From Acaricomes phytoseiuli DSM 14247 (GTDB taxonomy: Bacteria; Actinomycetota; Actinomycetes; Actinomycetales; Micrococcaceae), in assembly GCF_000376245.1 (NCBI RefSeq), contig NZ_AQXM01000059.1, forward strand, positions 1-64,000: a DNA stretch of 64,000 nt, read 5' to 3'. The position numbers were made by a program, and so were the translations under genes. The notes under the pieces are model-generated. The model saw nothing but the letters and a program-made list of their open reading frames with translations. It had not been told where the DNA came from and did not search any database. Of this stretch, positions 54,260 to 63,367 are shown piece after piece (position 1 is the first letter of the stretch; each line of letters opens with the position of its first letter).

Positions 54260-57067
54260 TCAGCCGGCGTTCTTCACCGCTTCGTTGAGCATCGCGACCA
54301 GCCGGGTCCGAGACTGCGCCCCGGTCTTCTTGTAGACATTGGTCAGCCGAGTCTCAATAGCCCGCAGTGACAATCCCAACAGTTCGGCGATCTCTTTGTT
54401 CCTGCGACCCTGCAAAACCTGAGTCACCACTTGCCGCTCGGCAGCGGTCAGCTCCTCGGTCAGCTGGATCTCCTCTAGGTCGACACTCTCCTGGACCAGT
54501 TCACCGGGCACCTCCTCCGCGCCGGAACCCCCTGGCAGATCAACCAGCACAGCACCCCCGGCATTTCCCCGGAAGATCTGGCGAACCTGCCCACTGCGCT
54601 GATTCTGCCGGGGATCCATGCGGCGGCGGTCCATAACCGGCACCTGCCGGCCATCAAGAGTCGGCCAGGGGCTCGCCCCGATCTCCTCGAAAAGCGTCAG
54701 TGCCTTGAGCTGCTCTTTCTCGCCCTGGGTCACATAGCCGAGCTGCCGCAACCGGTCACCGTAATTCGACAGTGTGCGCCCATACTCGTAATCAGTGCCC
54801 ACCGCTCGGGCCACGCGCACCGCCTGTCGATACAGCTCAAGCGACAGCTGCCCCTCCGCCAGCATCGCACGGCAGCGGGCCACCACCACCGAACCCCAGT
54901 TAGAGGGATAGCGGCGAACTCGATCTTCCAGATCAGCGAGGACTTTGCGGCCTTCGTTGAGCCGGTCGAGCGCCACGAGCGCCTCGATCAGATCCGCCTC
55001 GTAGCGGAGGAATAGAGGGTTATACCGGGCCCCCCGGGAACCGTGCACCCGGTTCAGATAGCGCAGGGCCTCTTCGTAATCTCCCCGAGCCAGTGCGGCA
55101 TGGCCGCGTAGCAAGGCGATCCGGATGGCGTTCCCCGGCGTCCTGCCACCCACGCTGCCGCGCAGAACTCTGTCGATATGCGGTTCTGCCGCAGTTAGAT
55201 CGTTTTTTGCCAGCCAGTACCAACTACGGAGGTATTCGGTGAAGACCAGATGCAGCTGCTGCACATCCGGTGTCGCATGCAGGCTTTCGATGATCTCCAT
55301 CGCCCGGCTGAACTGCCCCGCCCGGATCTCGTTCTGGGCCTGCATAGCCCGGGTCGTCTCCAGCCGGAGCGGCGCCGGCTCCGGGGAAAGTCGCAGAATA
55401 GTCTCGAAAACCGTCCGGGCCTGATCGTAATACTCCGCATAGGTCAGCATCCTGCCCACCCGAGTCAGGATCGAAACATCGAAAGTGCTCAGGTTCTCCA
55501 CCATCAGCTTCTCGAAGACTTCGAGCGCAGGCAGTGGATCGCCCTCGATCGCAGACAGCAAGCTGCGTGCATGCGAGTAGATCTCCGCGTGCACCGGGCC
55601 GACATCGCCTAGCAGCGAAGCCGCCTTGCCCAGCAGGCGCTTAGCCTGATCAACTTCCCAGGACTCGACATGTAAGAACACGAGCAAACACAGCAACTGC
55701 ATATTGAGTTCCGGGCTGCCGTCCTTGCTCAAGCGGACCAGGCTGGAGACTTCTCGACTATTCAGTTCGAATCTGGAGAAGAAGCTGATCCGGAGCCGCT
55801 CCAGCGCGATACGAACACGGTCGTGCTCAGCAACGGAGAAATCCAGAGCCCAGCGCAGATAGTATTCGGCATGGTTAAGCTCGCCCATTTCTACCATCGC
55901 TCGGGCGAGATCGCAGAGCGTCTCGGTGACATTCTCCCGTTCAGAACGGGCGAGTATGATCGCTCTATCCACATAAGCGGTACCCAGCAACCCATCGCCC
56001 CGGCTGACTAGCTCGGTGGCAGTTCTGATCATAGCCCCCGAATTTCGGCCCACTCCGAACAGAAAAGAGGCGTGCCACTGTTCCAGCAGAGAACCGTGAT
56101 TGTGATGAGCTTCTGCAAGCGCTGCGTGCAATTCCTGCCGCTTAGAGGTATCCAAGGATAGGTACAGCATGCAGCGGAAAACCGCCTGCTGGACCCGCAG
56201 GGAATCCCCGGTGCGCATTAGAACCCGGTCGTGGATTAGGTTCTCCAGAGCGTGCTGCTTCTCGCCCAGGATGTCCCGGAGCGCCCGCTCCAGATGCACC
56301 GGAGCGGTACTGACCAGCAGCATGACCTCCTGAGCCTCTTCGGAAAGCCCCTGGAAGAAGCGTTCGGTTTCCCGCGCAGCGCGATGACCGAAGTGCGCCG
56401 GATAGGAGAGCGGATCACGACCCTTGCGTTCACCCTCGGAAAGCGCTTCGAGCCCCTCCCGCAGATAAGCAGGATTGCCGCTGGAGATCGCGGAGATGAT
56501 CTGCAAGACCGAGGGAACGGTACCCGGCTTGGCCATGTCCTGAGCCACCGCAAGGCTCTGTCTCAGCGTCAGCATCTGAAGCGCGAGCTCTGGCAGCGCC
56601 TGGAAAGGCCCACAACTAAGGTTCTCCTCGACGCTGAGTAGCAGATTCAGCCCGGTGCCGCGAAGCCGTCGTGCCAGGAAGCCGAGCACTGCCTGGCTCC
56701 CGAGGTCCATGCGATCGGCATCGTCGATCACGACCAGGCGCGGGGACAGCCCGAAGTCGACCACCCGACGCAAGAGTTCCTGCGCCACCAGGAAATCGTC
56801 TTCGCTATCTCGGCGCTGAACTGCTGAAGGCCAGAATGTTTCGGTATGTCCTAGAGCTGCCAACACTGCTGAGATCCCCGAATAGCGCCATTCCGTCTCT
56901 GCGGGATTAGCGCGCACCAAAATGGCGTCAGGAAAAGACGCAGCAGCCTCCTCAAGCAGATAGGTCTTCCCCAGGCCAGCTGCCGCACTGACCACGAGTA
57001 TCGCCTCTCTGCTTCCCCCGAAGACCTCCCTGACGCGATGCATCTCGCGTTCTCGCTCGCTAACCAT
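54260..57067 (-). CDS. Large ATP-binding LuxR-family (LAL) transcriptional regulator
   Basis: A 935-residue MalT/LAL-type regulator. N-terminal AAA-like ATPase: Walker A-like A-A-A-G-L-G-K-T near residue 30 and Walker B L-V-V-I-D-D-A-D near residue 115. The middle (about 380-830) is helical TPR-like repeats for ligand sensing. The C-terminus has a LuxR helix-turn-helix (L-T-A-A-E-R-Q-V-V-type, then N-K-E-I-A-E-L-L-G-L-S-L-R-A-I-E-T-R). ATG 57067 has GGGGAG five bases upstream; the preceding TTG is in frame. The first Gly of the classic P-loop is Ala here. It stands alone, with no obvious target operon. The ligand is unknown. Confidence 0.88.
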   Translation of the reverse strand: MVSEREREMHRVREVFGGSREAILVVSAAAGLGKTYLLEEAAASFPDAILVRANPAETEWRYSGISAVLAALGHTETFWPSAVQRRDSEDDFLVAQELLRRVVDFGLSPRLVVIDDADRMDLGSQAVLGFLARRLRGTGLNLLLSVEENLSCGPFQALPELALQMLTLRQSLAVAQDMAKPGTVPSVLQIISAISSGNPAYLREGLEALSEGERKGRDPLSYPAHFGHRAARETERFFQGLSEEAQEVMLLVSTAPVHLERALRDILGEKQHALENLIHDRVLMRTGDSLRVQQAVFRCMLYLSLDTSKRQELHAALAEAHHNHGSLLEQWHASFLFGVGRNSGAMIRTATELVSRGDGLLGTAYVDRAIILARSERENVTETLCDLARAMVEMGELNHAEYYLRWALDFSVAEHDRVRIALERLRISFFSRFELNSREVSSLVRLSKDGSPELNMQLLCLLVFLHVESWEVDQAKRLLGKAASLLGDVGPVHAEIYSHARSLLSAIEGDPLPALEVFEKLMVENLSTFDVSILTRVGRMLTYAEYYDQARTVFETILRLSPEPAPLRLETTRAMQAQNEIRAGQFSRAMEIIESLHATPDVQQLHLVFTEYLRSWYWLAKNDLTAAEPHIDRVLRGSVGGRTPGNAIRIALLRGHAALARGDYEEALRYLNRVHGSRGARYNPLFLRYEADLIEALVALDRLNEGRKVLADLEDRVRRYPSNWGSVVVARCRAMLAEGQLSLELYRQAVRVARAVGTDYEYGRTLSNYGDRLRQLGYVTQGEKEQLKALTLFEEIGASPWPTLDGRQVPVMDRRRMDPRQNQRSGQVRQIFRGNAGGAVLVDLPGGSGAEEVPGELVQESVDLEEIQLTEELTAAERQVVTQVLQGRRNKEIAELLGLSLRAIETRLTNVYKKTGAQSRTRLVAMLNEAVKNAG

Positions 57068-57210
57068 CAAAGCTCCCCTAGGCCTTTGACCTCTAACCCC
57101 ACTGGGAAGGACTCAATAACCCCTATTTTTGAAACACCATCCATTCCCTGGCTTAGCAAGATTCTGGCATATGTTCGGCCGGTGTGCTGGGATTATGAGC
57201 AGGATTCCGG

Positions 57211-57678
57211 TCAGGAGGGCGATCCGTGATCTTTACGTCGACCGAACTTAGGAAGATTGGCGAAAAGGTCCGCCGCCTTAGTGGCTGCACGGCCAACGCT
57301 GCGACCAATCTGCTGTGACACGCTTTCGCCGTCCTGTTCAGCATCGGCTTCTCTATGATCAAGCCGCGACTCCTGCGCTTTCGCTCCAGGCAGAACCCTG
57401 GGCTCGGATTCCGGTCCGGGGTCTGCGACATCGTCGAACCACTGACGAGCCGTCAGCAGCGGCTCGTGTTCAATCGAGTAGAAACGCCGCTGACCTTCCG
57501 CGCGCATCGTCACCAAGCCCGCTTCCCGGAGCACTTTGAGGTGCTTGGATACCGTGGGCTGACTCGTGCCGACTCCATCGACGAGCTCCCCCACCGAAAG
57601 GTCGCCGCGACGCAGAAGGGTCAAGATCTCCCGCCGGGTAGGCTCGGCAAGCACAGCGAAAACATCCTGGTTAACCAT
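57211..57678 (-). CDS. ArsR-family winged-helix regulator
   Basis: A 155-residue protein with an ArsR-type winged helix in the first 90 residues: L-A-E-P-T-R-R-E-I-L-T-L-L, G-T-S-Q-P-T-V-S-K-H-L-K-V-L, and Y-S-I at the wing. The Cys pairs of metal-sensing ArsR proteins are not seen, so it is probably not a metal sensor. The C-terminal 60 residues are charged and likely disordered. It is 88 bases behind acuC on the same strand. Confidence 0.88.
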   Translation of the reverse strand: MVNQDVFAVLAEPTRREILTLLRRGDLSVGELVDGVGTSQPTVSKHLKVLREAGLVTMRAEGQRRFYSIEHEPLLTARQWFDDVADPGPESEPRVLPGAKAQESRLDHREADAEQDGESVSQQIGRSVGRAATKAADLFANLPKFGRRKDHGSPS

Positions 57679-57766
57679 GTCTCATACCCTAGCGACGTAT
57701 ACCCCCCATCGGCATACCCCATGCCTGCGGCCCGTGCTCTGATCGCCGATCGCCGCGAACACCTGA

Positions 57767-59005
57767 TCAGTCCAACCAGGGATCCAGCCCATGCAGCGGG
57801 AAAACCGCTTTGCGAGTCGCCAGAATCACTCTGTCCACCGCATCGGCCGGGTTATAACCGGTCTCCCAGGAGCGCCACCAGAGATCGACATCATCGCCCA
57901 TCAACGCAGGGCCATCGGTGCCAAATCCGATGCGCAATTTGTCCCGCCAGACCTGCGGCACCTCGGTGCGCAGCGGTACCGGCTTTCCGCTGACCACCGC
58001 GATCAGATGCGACCAGATCCTAGGCACCGCTGAGGTGACATCGTAACCGCCTCCGCCGAGCGCCAGCCAGCGCCCCTCGCACAGCTCCTGTGCCAGCCCG
58101 GCGATGGTCAAGGCGGCTTCTCGCTGCGCATCGACGCTGGTGCTCAAGTGGGTGAGCGGATCCTCGCGGTGCGAATCACAGCCGTGCTGGGAAACGATGA
58201 CCTCCGGGCCGAAGGCGCGTACCACCTGAGGAACCACGGCGTGAAAGGCACGCAGCCACCCGCCGTCACCGCTGTATGCGGGCAGAGCGATATTCACCGC
58301 GGTGCCCTCGACTCCGGGGCCGCCGGTCTCATCGGCGAAACCGGTTCCAGGGAAGAGCGTGAGGCCGCTCTCATGCAATGAGACCGTGAGCACGCGGGGA
58401 TCATCGTAGAAGATATCCTGCGTTCCATCACCGTGGTGGGCGTCGATATCGATATAGGCCACTCGCTGGACCCCACCATCCAGCAGCGCCTGTATGGCGA
58501 CTGCAGCATCGTTGTAGATGCAGAAGCCGCTGGCCCTCGCCGCATGCGCATGGTGCATGCCCCCGGCGAAGTTCACCCCGCGCACAGCGGTGCCGTCCAG
58601 CATCGCCGATACCGCTCGCAGAGAACCGCCCACAAGCCTGGCGCTGGCCTCATGCATTCCGGGGAAAACCGGATCATCCTCCGTGCCAAGCCCTCGCTCC
58701 TGCAGGGTCAGCGGCTCCAATACACTGCTCGCCGCCTGGACGGCCTGGATGTACTCGGGTTCATGCACCGTGCCCAGCTGGGCATCGCTCGCGACGAAGG
58801 GCTCCGCAAGACGAACCCCGGGGCGCTCCAGAAGCCCCAGAGCCTCGGCGAGGCCCGCGGTCAGTGAAAGCCGGGCCGACGCCATCGGATGATCCGGTCC
58901 GAAATCATAGGCGGTCAGTGACTCGTCCCAGATTACGCACGTCGGAGCACTGGCCGGCCCGGAGGAGGAGCCAGTCGAAGCCCGCGAGGAATTAGTATCC
59001 GTCAT
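57767..59005 (-). CDS. acuC: AcuC-like histone deacetylase-family protein
   Basis: A 412-residue deacetylase of the class I HDAC fold. The Zn site and catalytic His are in A-G-G-M-H-H-A-H-A, Y-I-D-I-D-A-H-H-G-D-G-T-Q and the later H-E-S-G and G-C-D-S-H segments. AcuC proteins deacetylate acetyl-CoA synthetase and related proteins. ATG 59005 (MTDTNSS) is used; the open frame to 59332 is not supported. It fits with pta-ackA in the same window only loosely. Confidence 0.9.
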   Translation of the reverse strand: MTDTNSSRASTGSSSGPASAPTCVIWDESLTAYDFGPDHPMASARLSLTAGLAEALGLLERPGVRLAEPFVASDAQLGTVHEPEYIQAVQAASSVLEPLTLQERGLGTEDDPVFPGMHEASARLVGGSLRAVSAMLDGTAVRGVNFAGGMHHAHAARASGFCIYNDAAVAIQALLDGGVQRVAYIDIDAHHGDGTQDIFYDDPRVLTVSLHESGLTLFPGTGFADETGGPGVEGTAVNIALPAYSGDGGWLRAFHAVVPQVVRAFGPEVIVSQHGCDSHREDPLTHLSTSVDAQREAALTIAGLAQELCEGRWLALGGGGYDVTSAVPRIWSHLIAVVSGKPVPLRTEVPQVWRDKLRIGFGTDGPALMGDDVDLWWRSWETGYNPADAVDRVILATRKAVFPLHGLDPWLD

Positions 59006-59159
59006 CCTAAGCAAGGCTACGCGACGAACTTCCTGCAGAAGAGCTTCAGAAGCGCATAAAACGCAGAAAACAGAGAAACCAGGAGAAAAGTGGTTAACTA
59101 CATCCAGGCATTCAGCCCAGAAGTGAGTAAAACTAGCCGAACGCTGCGACCGGAGCACC

Positions 59160-60569
59160 ATGACGAAGAATACTGCCTCCTGGCGTCCGCGCCCTGAGCG
59201 CGGCCGCTTCGGCTTCATCATGGCGATCCGGGACTTCATCGACTCGGTGGCCAGCTCATCCCCGGCCAGGCTCGCCTTGATCGTCTTCGCGCTGGTCATC
59301 ATGGCCTTCACGACGTTGCTCACCCTGCCCATAGCTTCCGCCTCGGGCGAGCCGACCCCTTTTCACGACGCCCTGTTCACTGCGGTATCCGCAGTGTGCG
59401 TCACCGGGCTGACCGTCGTCTCCACCGCTGTCTACTGGTCGTTCTTCGGGCAGGTCGTCATTTTGGTGGCGATCTTCATCGGCGGCCTGGGCATCCTGAC
59501 GCTGGCATCGCTGATGGCACTGACCGTCTCGAAGCGTCTGGGCCTTCGGGGCCGGTTGATCGCCCAGGAAGCCACTAACGCAGGGCGCCTCGGCGAAGTC
59601 GGCACACTGCTGCGCATCGTCATCACCACCTCGGTCGCGGTAGAGCTCGTCCTGGCTGTGATCCTAGCGTTCCGGTTCATGACTCTGGGCGAAGCCTTCT
59701 GGCCGGCGACCTGGCACGCGGTCTTCTACGCAATCTCATCCTTCAACAACGCAGGCTTCACCCCGCACGCAGACGGGCTGATGTCCTATCAAGACGATCT
59801 GTGGGTTCTGGGGCCGCTCATGGCGGGGGTCTTCCTAGGCTCTTTGGGTTTCCCGGTGATCATGGTGCTGCGCAGCAGCGGCTTCCGGTTCTCGCGCTGG
59901 AACCTGCACACCAAGCTGACGATCCACGTCTCGCTGATTCTGGTCCTGGTAGGCGCCGTGGGCTTCGCGATCTTCGAGTGGAACAACTCCAGAAGTTTCG
60001 GCGAGATGGGCAGCGGGGAGAAAATCCTGCAATCGCTCTTCGCCTCGATCATGACCCGTTCCGGCGGCTTCAACCTGGTCGACATGAACGATATCTCCCC
60101 GGTGTCCCAGCTGTTCACCAACGCCCTGATGTTCGCGGGCGGCGGCTCCGCCTCCACCGCGGGTGGTATCAAAGTGACCACCCTGGCGGTGATGTTCCTG
60201 GCGATCGTCGCAGAAGCCCGGGGCGATAACGATGTCAAAGCCTACGGGCGCACGATCCCGCAAGGCGTCATGCGGGTAGCGATCTCCGTGATCATGATGG
60301 GTGCCACCCTCGTCATGGTCGCTACGGGGGCGATATTGATGATCTCGGATGCACCCTTGAACCGGGTGCTCTTCGAAGTGATCTCCGCCTTCGCCACCTG
60401 CGGACTGAGCACCGGGCTGAGTTCCGAACTGCCGCCAGCCGGCGTTTATGTGCTCTCTGCACTCATGTTCGCCGGCCGTGTGGGCACGATTACGCTGGCT
60501 GCGGCGTTGGCATTAAGACAACGTCGGCAACTGTTCCGATACCCAGAAGAGAGGCCCATCATTGGCTGA
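59160..60569 (+). CDS. ktrB: KtrB/TrkH-type potassium transporter membrane subunit
   Basis: A 469-residue K+ channel-like transporter. The four selectivity-filter loops can be read: V-C-V-T-G-L-T, S-F-N-N-A-G-F, R-S-G-G-F-N and A-T-C-G-L-S. About eight membrane segments with matching pore helices surround them. GGAG precedes ATG 59160 by four bases. The regulatory subunit gene follows and overlaps. Confidence 0.92.
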   Translation: MTKNTASWRPRPERGRFGFIMAIRDFIDSVASSSPARLALIVFALVIMAFTTLLTLPIASASGEPTPFHDALFTAVSAVCVTGLTVVSTAVYWSFFGQVVILVAIFIGGLGILTLASLMALTVSKRLGLRGRLIAQEATNAGRLGEVGTLLRIVITTSVAVELVLAVILAFRFMTLGEAFWPATWHAVFYAISSFNNAGFTPHADGLMSYQDDLWVLGPLMAGVFLGSLGFPVIMVLRSSGFRFSRWNLHTKLTIHVSLILVLVGAVGFAIFEWNNSRSFGEMGSGEKILQSLFASIMTRSGGFNLVDMNDISPVSQLFTNALMFAGGGSASTAGGIKVTTLAVMFLAIVAEARGDNDVKAYGRTIPQGVMRVAISVIMMGATLVMVATGAILMISDAPLNRVLFEVISAFATCGLSTGLSSELPPAGVYVLSALMFAGRVGTITLAAALALRQRRQLFRYPEERPIIG

Positions 60570-61257
60570 GAAACCGCAGCACGAGAACACCTTGCATCGG
60601 CCGGCCCATAACACCCCGGTGCTCGTGGTGGGTCTGGGTAGGTTTGGCTCCGCAACCGCTGAGCAGCTGGTCCGGCAAGGCCGTGAAGTGCTGGCCGTGG
60701 AACGCGATCCGGCCCTGGTTCAGAAATGGGCGGGCACGCTGACCCATGTCGTAGAAGCCGATGCAACCAATCTCGACGCCCTAAAACAACTCGGTGCACA
60801 GGACTTCAGCTCCGCCGTGGTGGGCGTCGGCACTTCAATCGAATCCAGCGTTCTGATCACCGTGAACCTGGTGGACCTGAACGTGCCGCACCTATGGGTC
60901 AAGGCAATCACGCCGTCGCACGGCAAGATCCTGACCCGGATCGGCGCAAATCACGTGATCTACCCGGAGGCGGATGCCGGGGTGCGGACAGCGCACCTGG
61001 TCTCCGGCCGGATGCTCGACTTCATTGAATTCGATGACGATTTCGCGATCGTCAAGATGCATCCACCCAAAGAGACCCAGGGCTTCACTCTGGCGGAATC
61101 CAAAGTTCGCTCCAAATACGGAGTCACCGTGGTCGGCGTGAAATCCCCCGGCGAGGACTTCACCTACGCTCAGCCGGATACCAAGGTGTCTTCACGAGAT
61201 ATGCTCATCGTCTCCGGACATGTCGACTTACTGGAGCGCTTCGCCTCCCGCCCCTGA
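60562..61257 (+). CDS. ktrA: KtrA/TrkA-type regulatory subunit
   Basis: A 231-residue RCK protein with an N-terminal Rossmann domain (V-V-G-L-G-R-F-G-S-A-T-A-E-Q) that binds nucleotides, then a RCK-C domain. It gates KtrB. The start is TTG 60562, inside the ktrB stop region (eight bases overlap), with GAGAGG upstream; no other in-frame start is nearby. The pair is a conserved operon. Confidence 0.9.
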   Translation: MAEKPQHENTLHRPAHNTPVLVVGLGRFGSATAEQLVRQGREVLAVERDPALVQKWAGTLTHVVEADATNLDALKQLGAQDFSSAVVGVGTSIESSVLITVNLVDLNVPHLWVKAITPSHGKILTRIGANHVIYPEADAGVRTAHLVSGRMLDFIEFDDDFAIVKMHPPKETQGFTLAESKVRSKYGVTVVGVKSPGEDFTYAQPDTKVSSRDMLIVSGHVDLLERFASRP

Positions 61258-61268
61258 CGAACAGCTGA

Positions 61269-62105
61269 CTAATCGCTGAGCTCCTGGGTCATCTCCTCAG
61301 AGCGCTCCGCAGCAGCACGGGCACCAGCAAGGATCACTGCGGGAAGACCCTGCTGTGTGAAGGTGGCAATGGCCCGTTCTGTGGTTCCATTGGGACTCGT
61401 CACCGCTTTCCGGAGAGCCGCGGGATCGGCTCCATCTTGAGCCAGCATCAGCCCTGCGCCGGCCGCTGTCTCCGCGGCGAGCTGCTGAGCGGTCTGCGCT
61501 TCAAGGCCGAGTTCCTGCGCCGCCGCCGCCATCGCTTCGGCGACGTAGAAGATGTAAGCGGGCCCTGAACCGCTGATAGCGCCGATCGCGGACATCTGCG
61601 TTTCCGGCACCTCGAGGACCAAGCCGGAGCCGGCGAAGACCGCCTGAGCCAGCTCGGCCTGCTCAGCACTCACCGAGGCTCCGGGGGAAAGCGCGACAAC
61701 GCCCCTGCCAACCATCAAAGGCGTGTTGGGCATGCTGCGGACCACCGGCTGGTCTTCTGGTAGCGCGGCTTCCAGCTGCGCCAAGGAGACCGCAGCTGCA
61801 ACGCTGATGACGACCGCACCAGCGGAAAGGGCGGGGCTGATCTGCTCGCAGAGCGGAACGATCTGGGCGGGTTTGACTCCCAGCAATACGACATCGGCGC
61901 CAGTCACCGCAAGCGTATTAGCCTCTGCCTCCTCGGAAGTCGCCATCGCCACGACGCCGTAACGCTCAGCGAGTTCCACAGCCCGCTCGGGGCTGCGTAC
62001 GGTGGCGATCACCGCAGATGGGTCCACCAGGGACTTGGCCAGGAAACCGGCGAGAATGGCCTCGCCCATAGAGCCACAACCTAAGAAAGCGATACGGGAG
62101 ATCAT
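61269..62105 (-). CDS. proC: ProC, pyrroline-5-carboxylate reductase
   Basis: A 278-residue NADPH-dependent reductase making proline. Rossmann motif G-C-G-S-M-G-E-A-I-L near the start, signature S-G-S-G-P-A-Y-I-F-Y-V-A-E-A near residue 170, and V-T-S-P-N-G-T-T-E-R-A in the C-terminal domain. It converges with ktrA across 11 bases. Confidence 0.96.
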   Translation of the reverse strand: MISRIAFLGCGSMGEAILAGFLAKSLVDPSAVIATVRSPERAVELAERYGVVAMATSEEAEANTLAVTGADVVLLGVKPAQIVPLCEQISPALSAGAVVISVAAAVSLAQLEAALPEDQPVVRSMPNTPLMVGRGVVALSPGASVSAEQAELAQAVFAGSGLVLEVPETQMSAIGAISGSGPAYIFYVAEAMAAAAQELGLEAQTAQQLAAETAAGAGLMLAQDGADPAALRKAVTSPNGTTERAIATFTQQGLPAVILAGARAAAERSEEMTQELSD

Positions 62106-62295
62106 GAGGCCATGATGCCACTTATCGCCGGTTATTTCAGGCCCGGTCGCTCTTGCTTGCGCCCCGGCGGGATGCCGGATCCTTTGCCAGGAAACACCCA
62201 GCTGGCGAGCAGGCCGCCATAAGCTTCAACTACTAAAGTGGGAATTACCTTTCGAGGTGCGAGTGATGGTGAACTGATCAGCTTGCTGATTAGCG

Positions 62296-62354
62296 AAGAA
62301 GCACCGGGAGCATGCTGGTTTCCCCCAAATTTCAGCATGGCCCCGGTGCTTCTT
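62296..62354 (-). terminator. Terminator of the sugar isomerase-like gene
   Basis: AAGAAGCACCGGG (62296-62308) pairs with its complement at 62342-62354, and CATGCTG/CAGCATG forms an inner stem. Read on the minus strand it lies 36 bases after the stop codon of the isomerase-like gene. Confidence 0.7.
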
Positions 62355-62389
62355 TGCGGTTCCGCTCGATTCGGCTCAGCTATTTGGAG

Positions 62390-63205
62390 TTATTGGACGC
62401 TATGCGGCTCAGGCACAGGCTGATCCAGATGCTTCCTGGCGAAGCGCAGGCACTCCCCTAGCCATTGTTCGCGCTCCCCCACCGCTTTGGCCCTGCGCGT
62501 CGAGATCTCCACCACCACCGCGCCCTCGTACCCGGACCCTGCAAGGTATTCGAGCACGGCGTCGGCCTGCTGCTGGCCCTGGCCCGGCAGCAGATGCTCA
62601 TCCCGGTTGGATCCGCTGCCATCGGTGAGGTGCACATGCCGCAGGCGGCCACCGAGGGCCTGCACCGCATCGAGCGATGGCATCCCGGCCGTCGCCGCAT
62701 GCGAAAGATCCCAGGTGACATCCGGATAGTCCAGCGGTATCGGATTCCAGTGCGGCAGATAGGCCTTAGCCTCCCGGCCACGGACTCGCCAAGGGTACAT
62801 GTTCTCCACGGCGATCCGGATGCCGGTGGAGGCGGTCAGATCACGGATGCCCATGGCAAAGCTCTCGGCATAATCGTTCTGCCAACGGAAGGGTGGGTGG
62901 GCGACCACGACCTCGGCACCAAGCTCGGCTGCCATCTCCACCGAGCGCTCGATCTTGTTCCATGCGCTACCCCAGACCTGCTGAGTCAGCAGCAGAGTGG
63001 GCGCGTGCACCGCGAGCACCGGTATCCCATAACGCTCTGAGAGCTCCCCTAAGGCCTGCGGATCCTGGCTGGTGGTGTTATTCGTGACCATCACTTCCAG
63101 GCCGTCGTAGCCGAGGTCCTGCGCTACCGCGAAGGCATCGTGAACGGTCAGCGGGTATACCGAAGTGCTGGACAGCGCGACTGGGATCTGTCTTTGCTCG
63201 GGCAC
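62390..63205 (-). CDS. Sugar phosphate isomerase/epimerase-like TIM-barrel protein
   Basis: A 271-residue protein of the xylose isomerase-like/AP endonuclease 2 TIM-barrel family. Family features: L-G-Y-D-G-L-E-V-M near residue 30, H-P-P-F-R-W near residue 100, A-V-E-N-M-Y-P near residue 130, W-D-L-S-H-A near residue 165, and V-V-E-I-S near residue 235. The Glu, His and Asp metal ligands are thus present. GTG 63205 has AGGA just upstream. The sugar is unknown. Confidence 0.87.
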   Translation of the reverse strand: MPEQRQIPVALSSTSVYPLTVHDAFAVAQDLGYDGLEVMVTNNTTSQDPQALGELSERYGIPVLAVHAPTLLLTQQVWGSAWNKIERSVEMAAELGAEVVVAHPPFRWQNDYAESFAMGIRDLTASTGIRIAVENMYPWRVRGREAKAYLPHWNPIPLDYPDVTWDLSHAATAGMPSLDAVQALGGRLRHVHLTDGSGSNRDEHLLPGQGQQQADAVLEYLAGSGYEGAVVVEISTRRAKAVGEREQWLGECLRFARKHLDQPVPEPHSVQ

Positions 63206-63277
63206 GGTCCTATCTTGCCAGAGTCTCGTTGAGCGCGAGCTGAGAACACGATCCTACGCCCCGCAGAGCACCCCGCT

Positions 63278-63332
63278 GAGTGGTCGGCTTTGGCGGCTCA
63301 GAATGGCTCTGAGCCGCCAAAGCCGACCACTC
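63278..63332 (-). terminator. Perfect 25-bp hairpin behind topA
   Basis: The arm 63278-63302 and its exact complement 63308-63332 flank a five-base loop (ATGGC). No T-run follows on either strand. It lies 17-35 bases beyond the topA stop codon (63368) on the topA strand, so it most likely ends topA transcription. Confidence 0.65.
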
Positions 63333-63367
63333 ACGCGAGAGGAACATGCTAGCGCTTAGCGGTTTTC

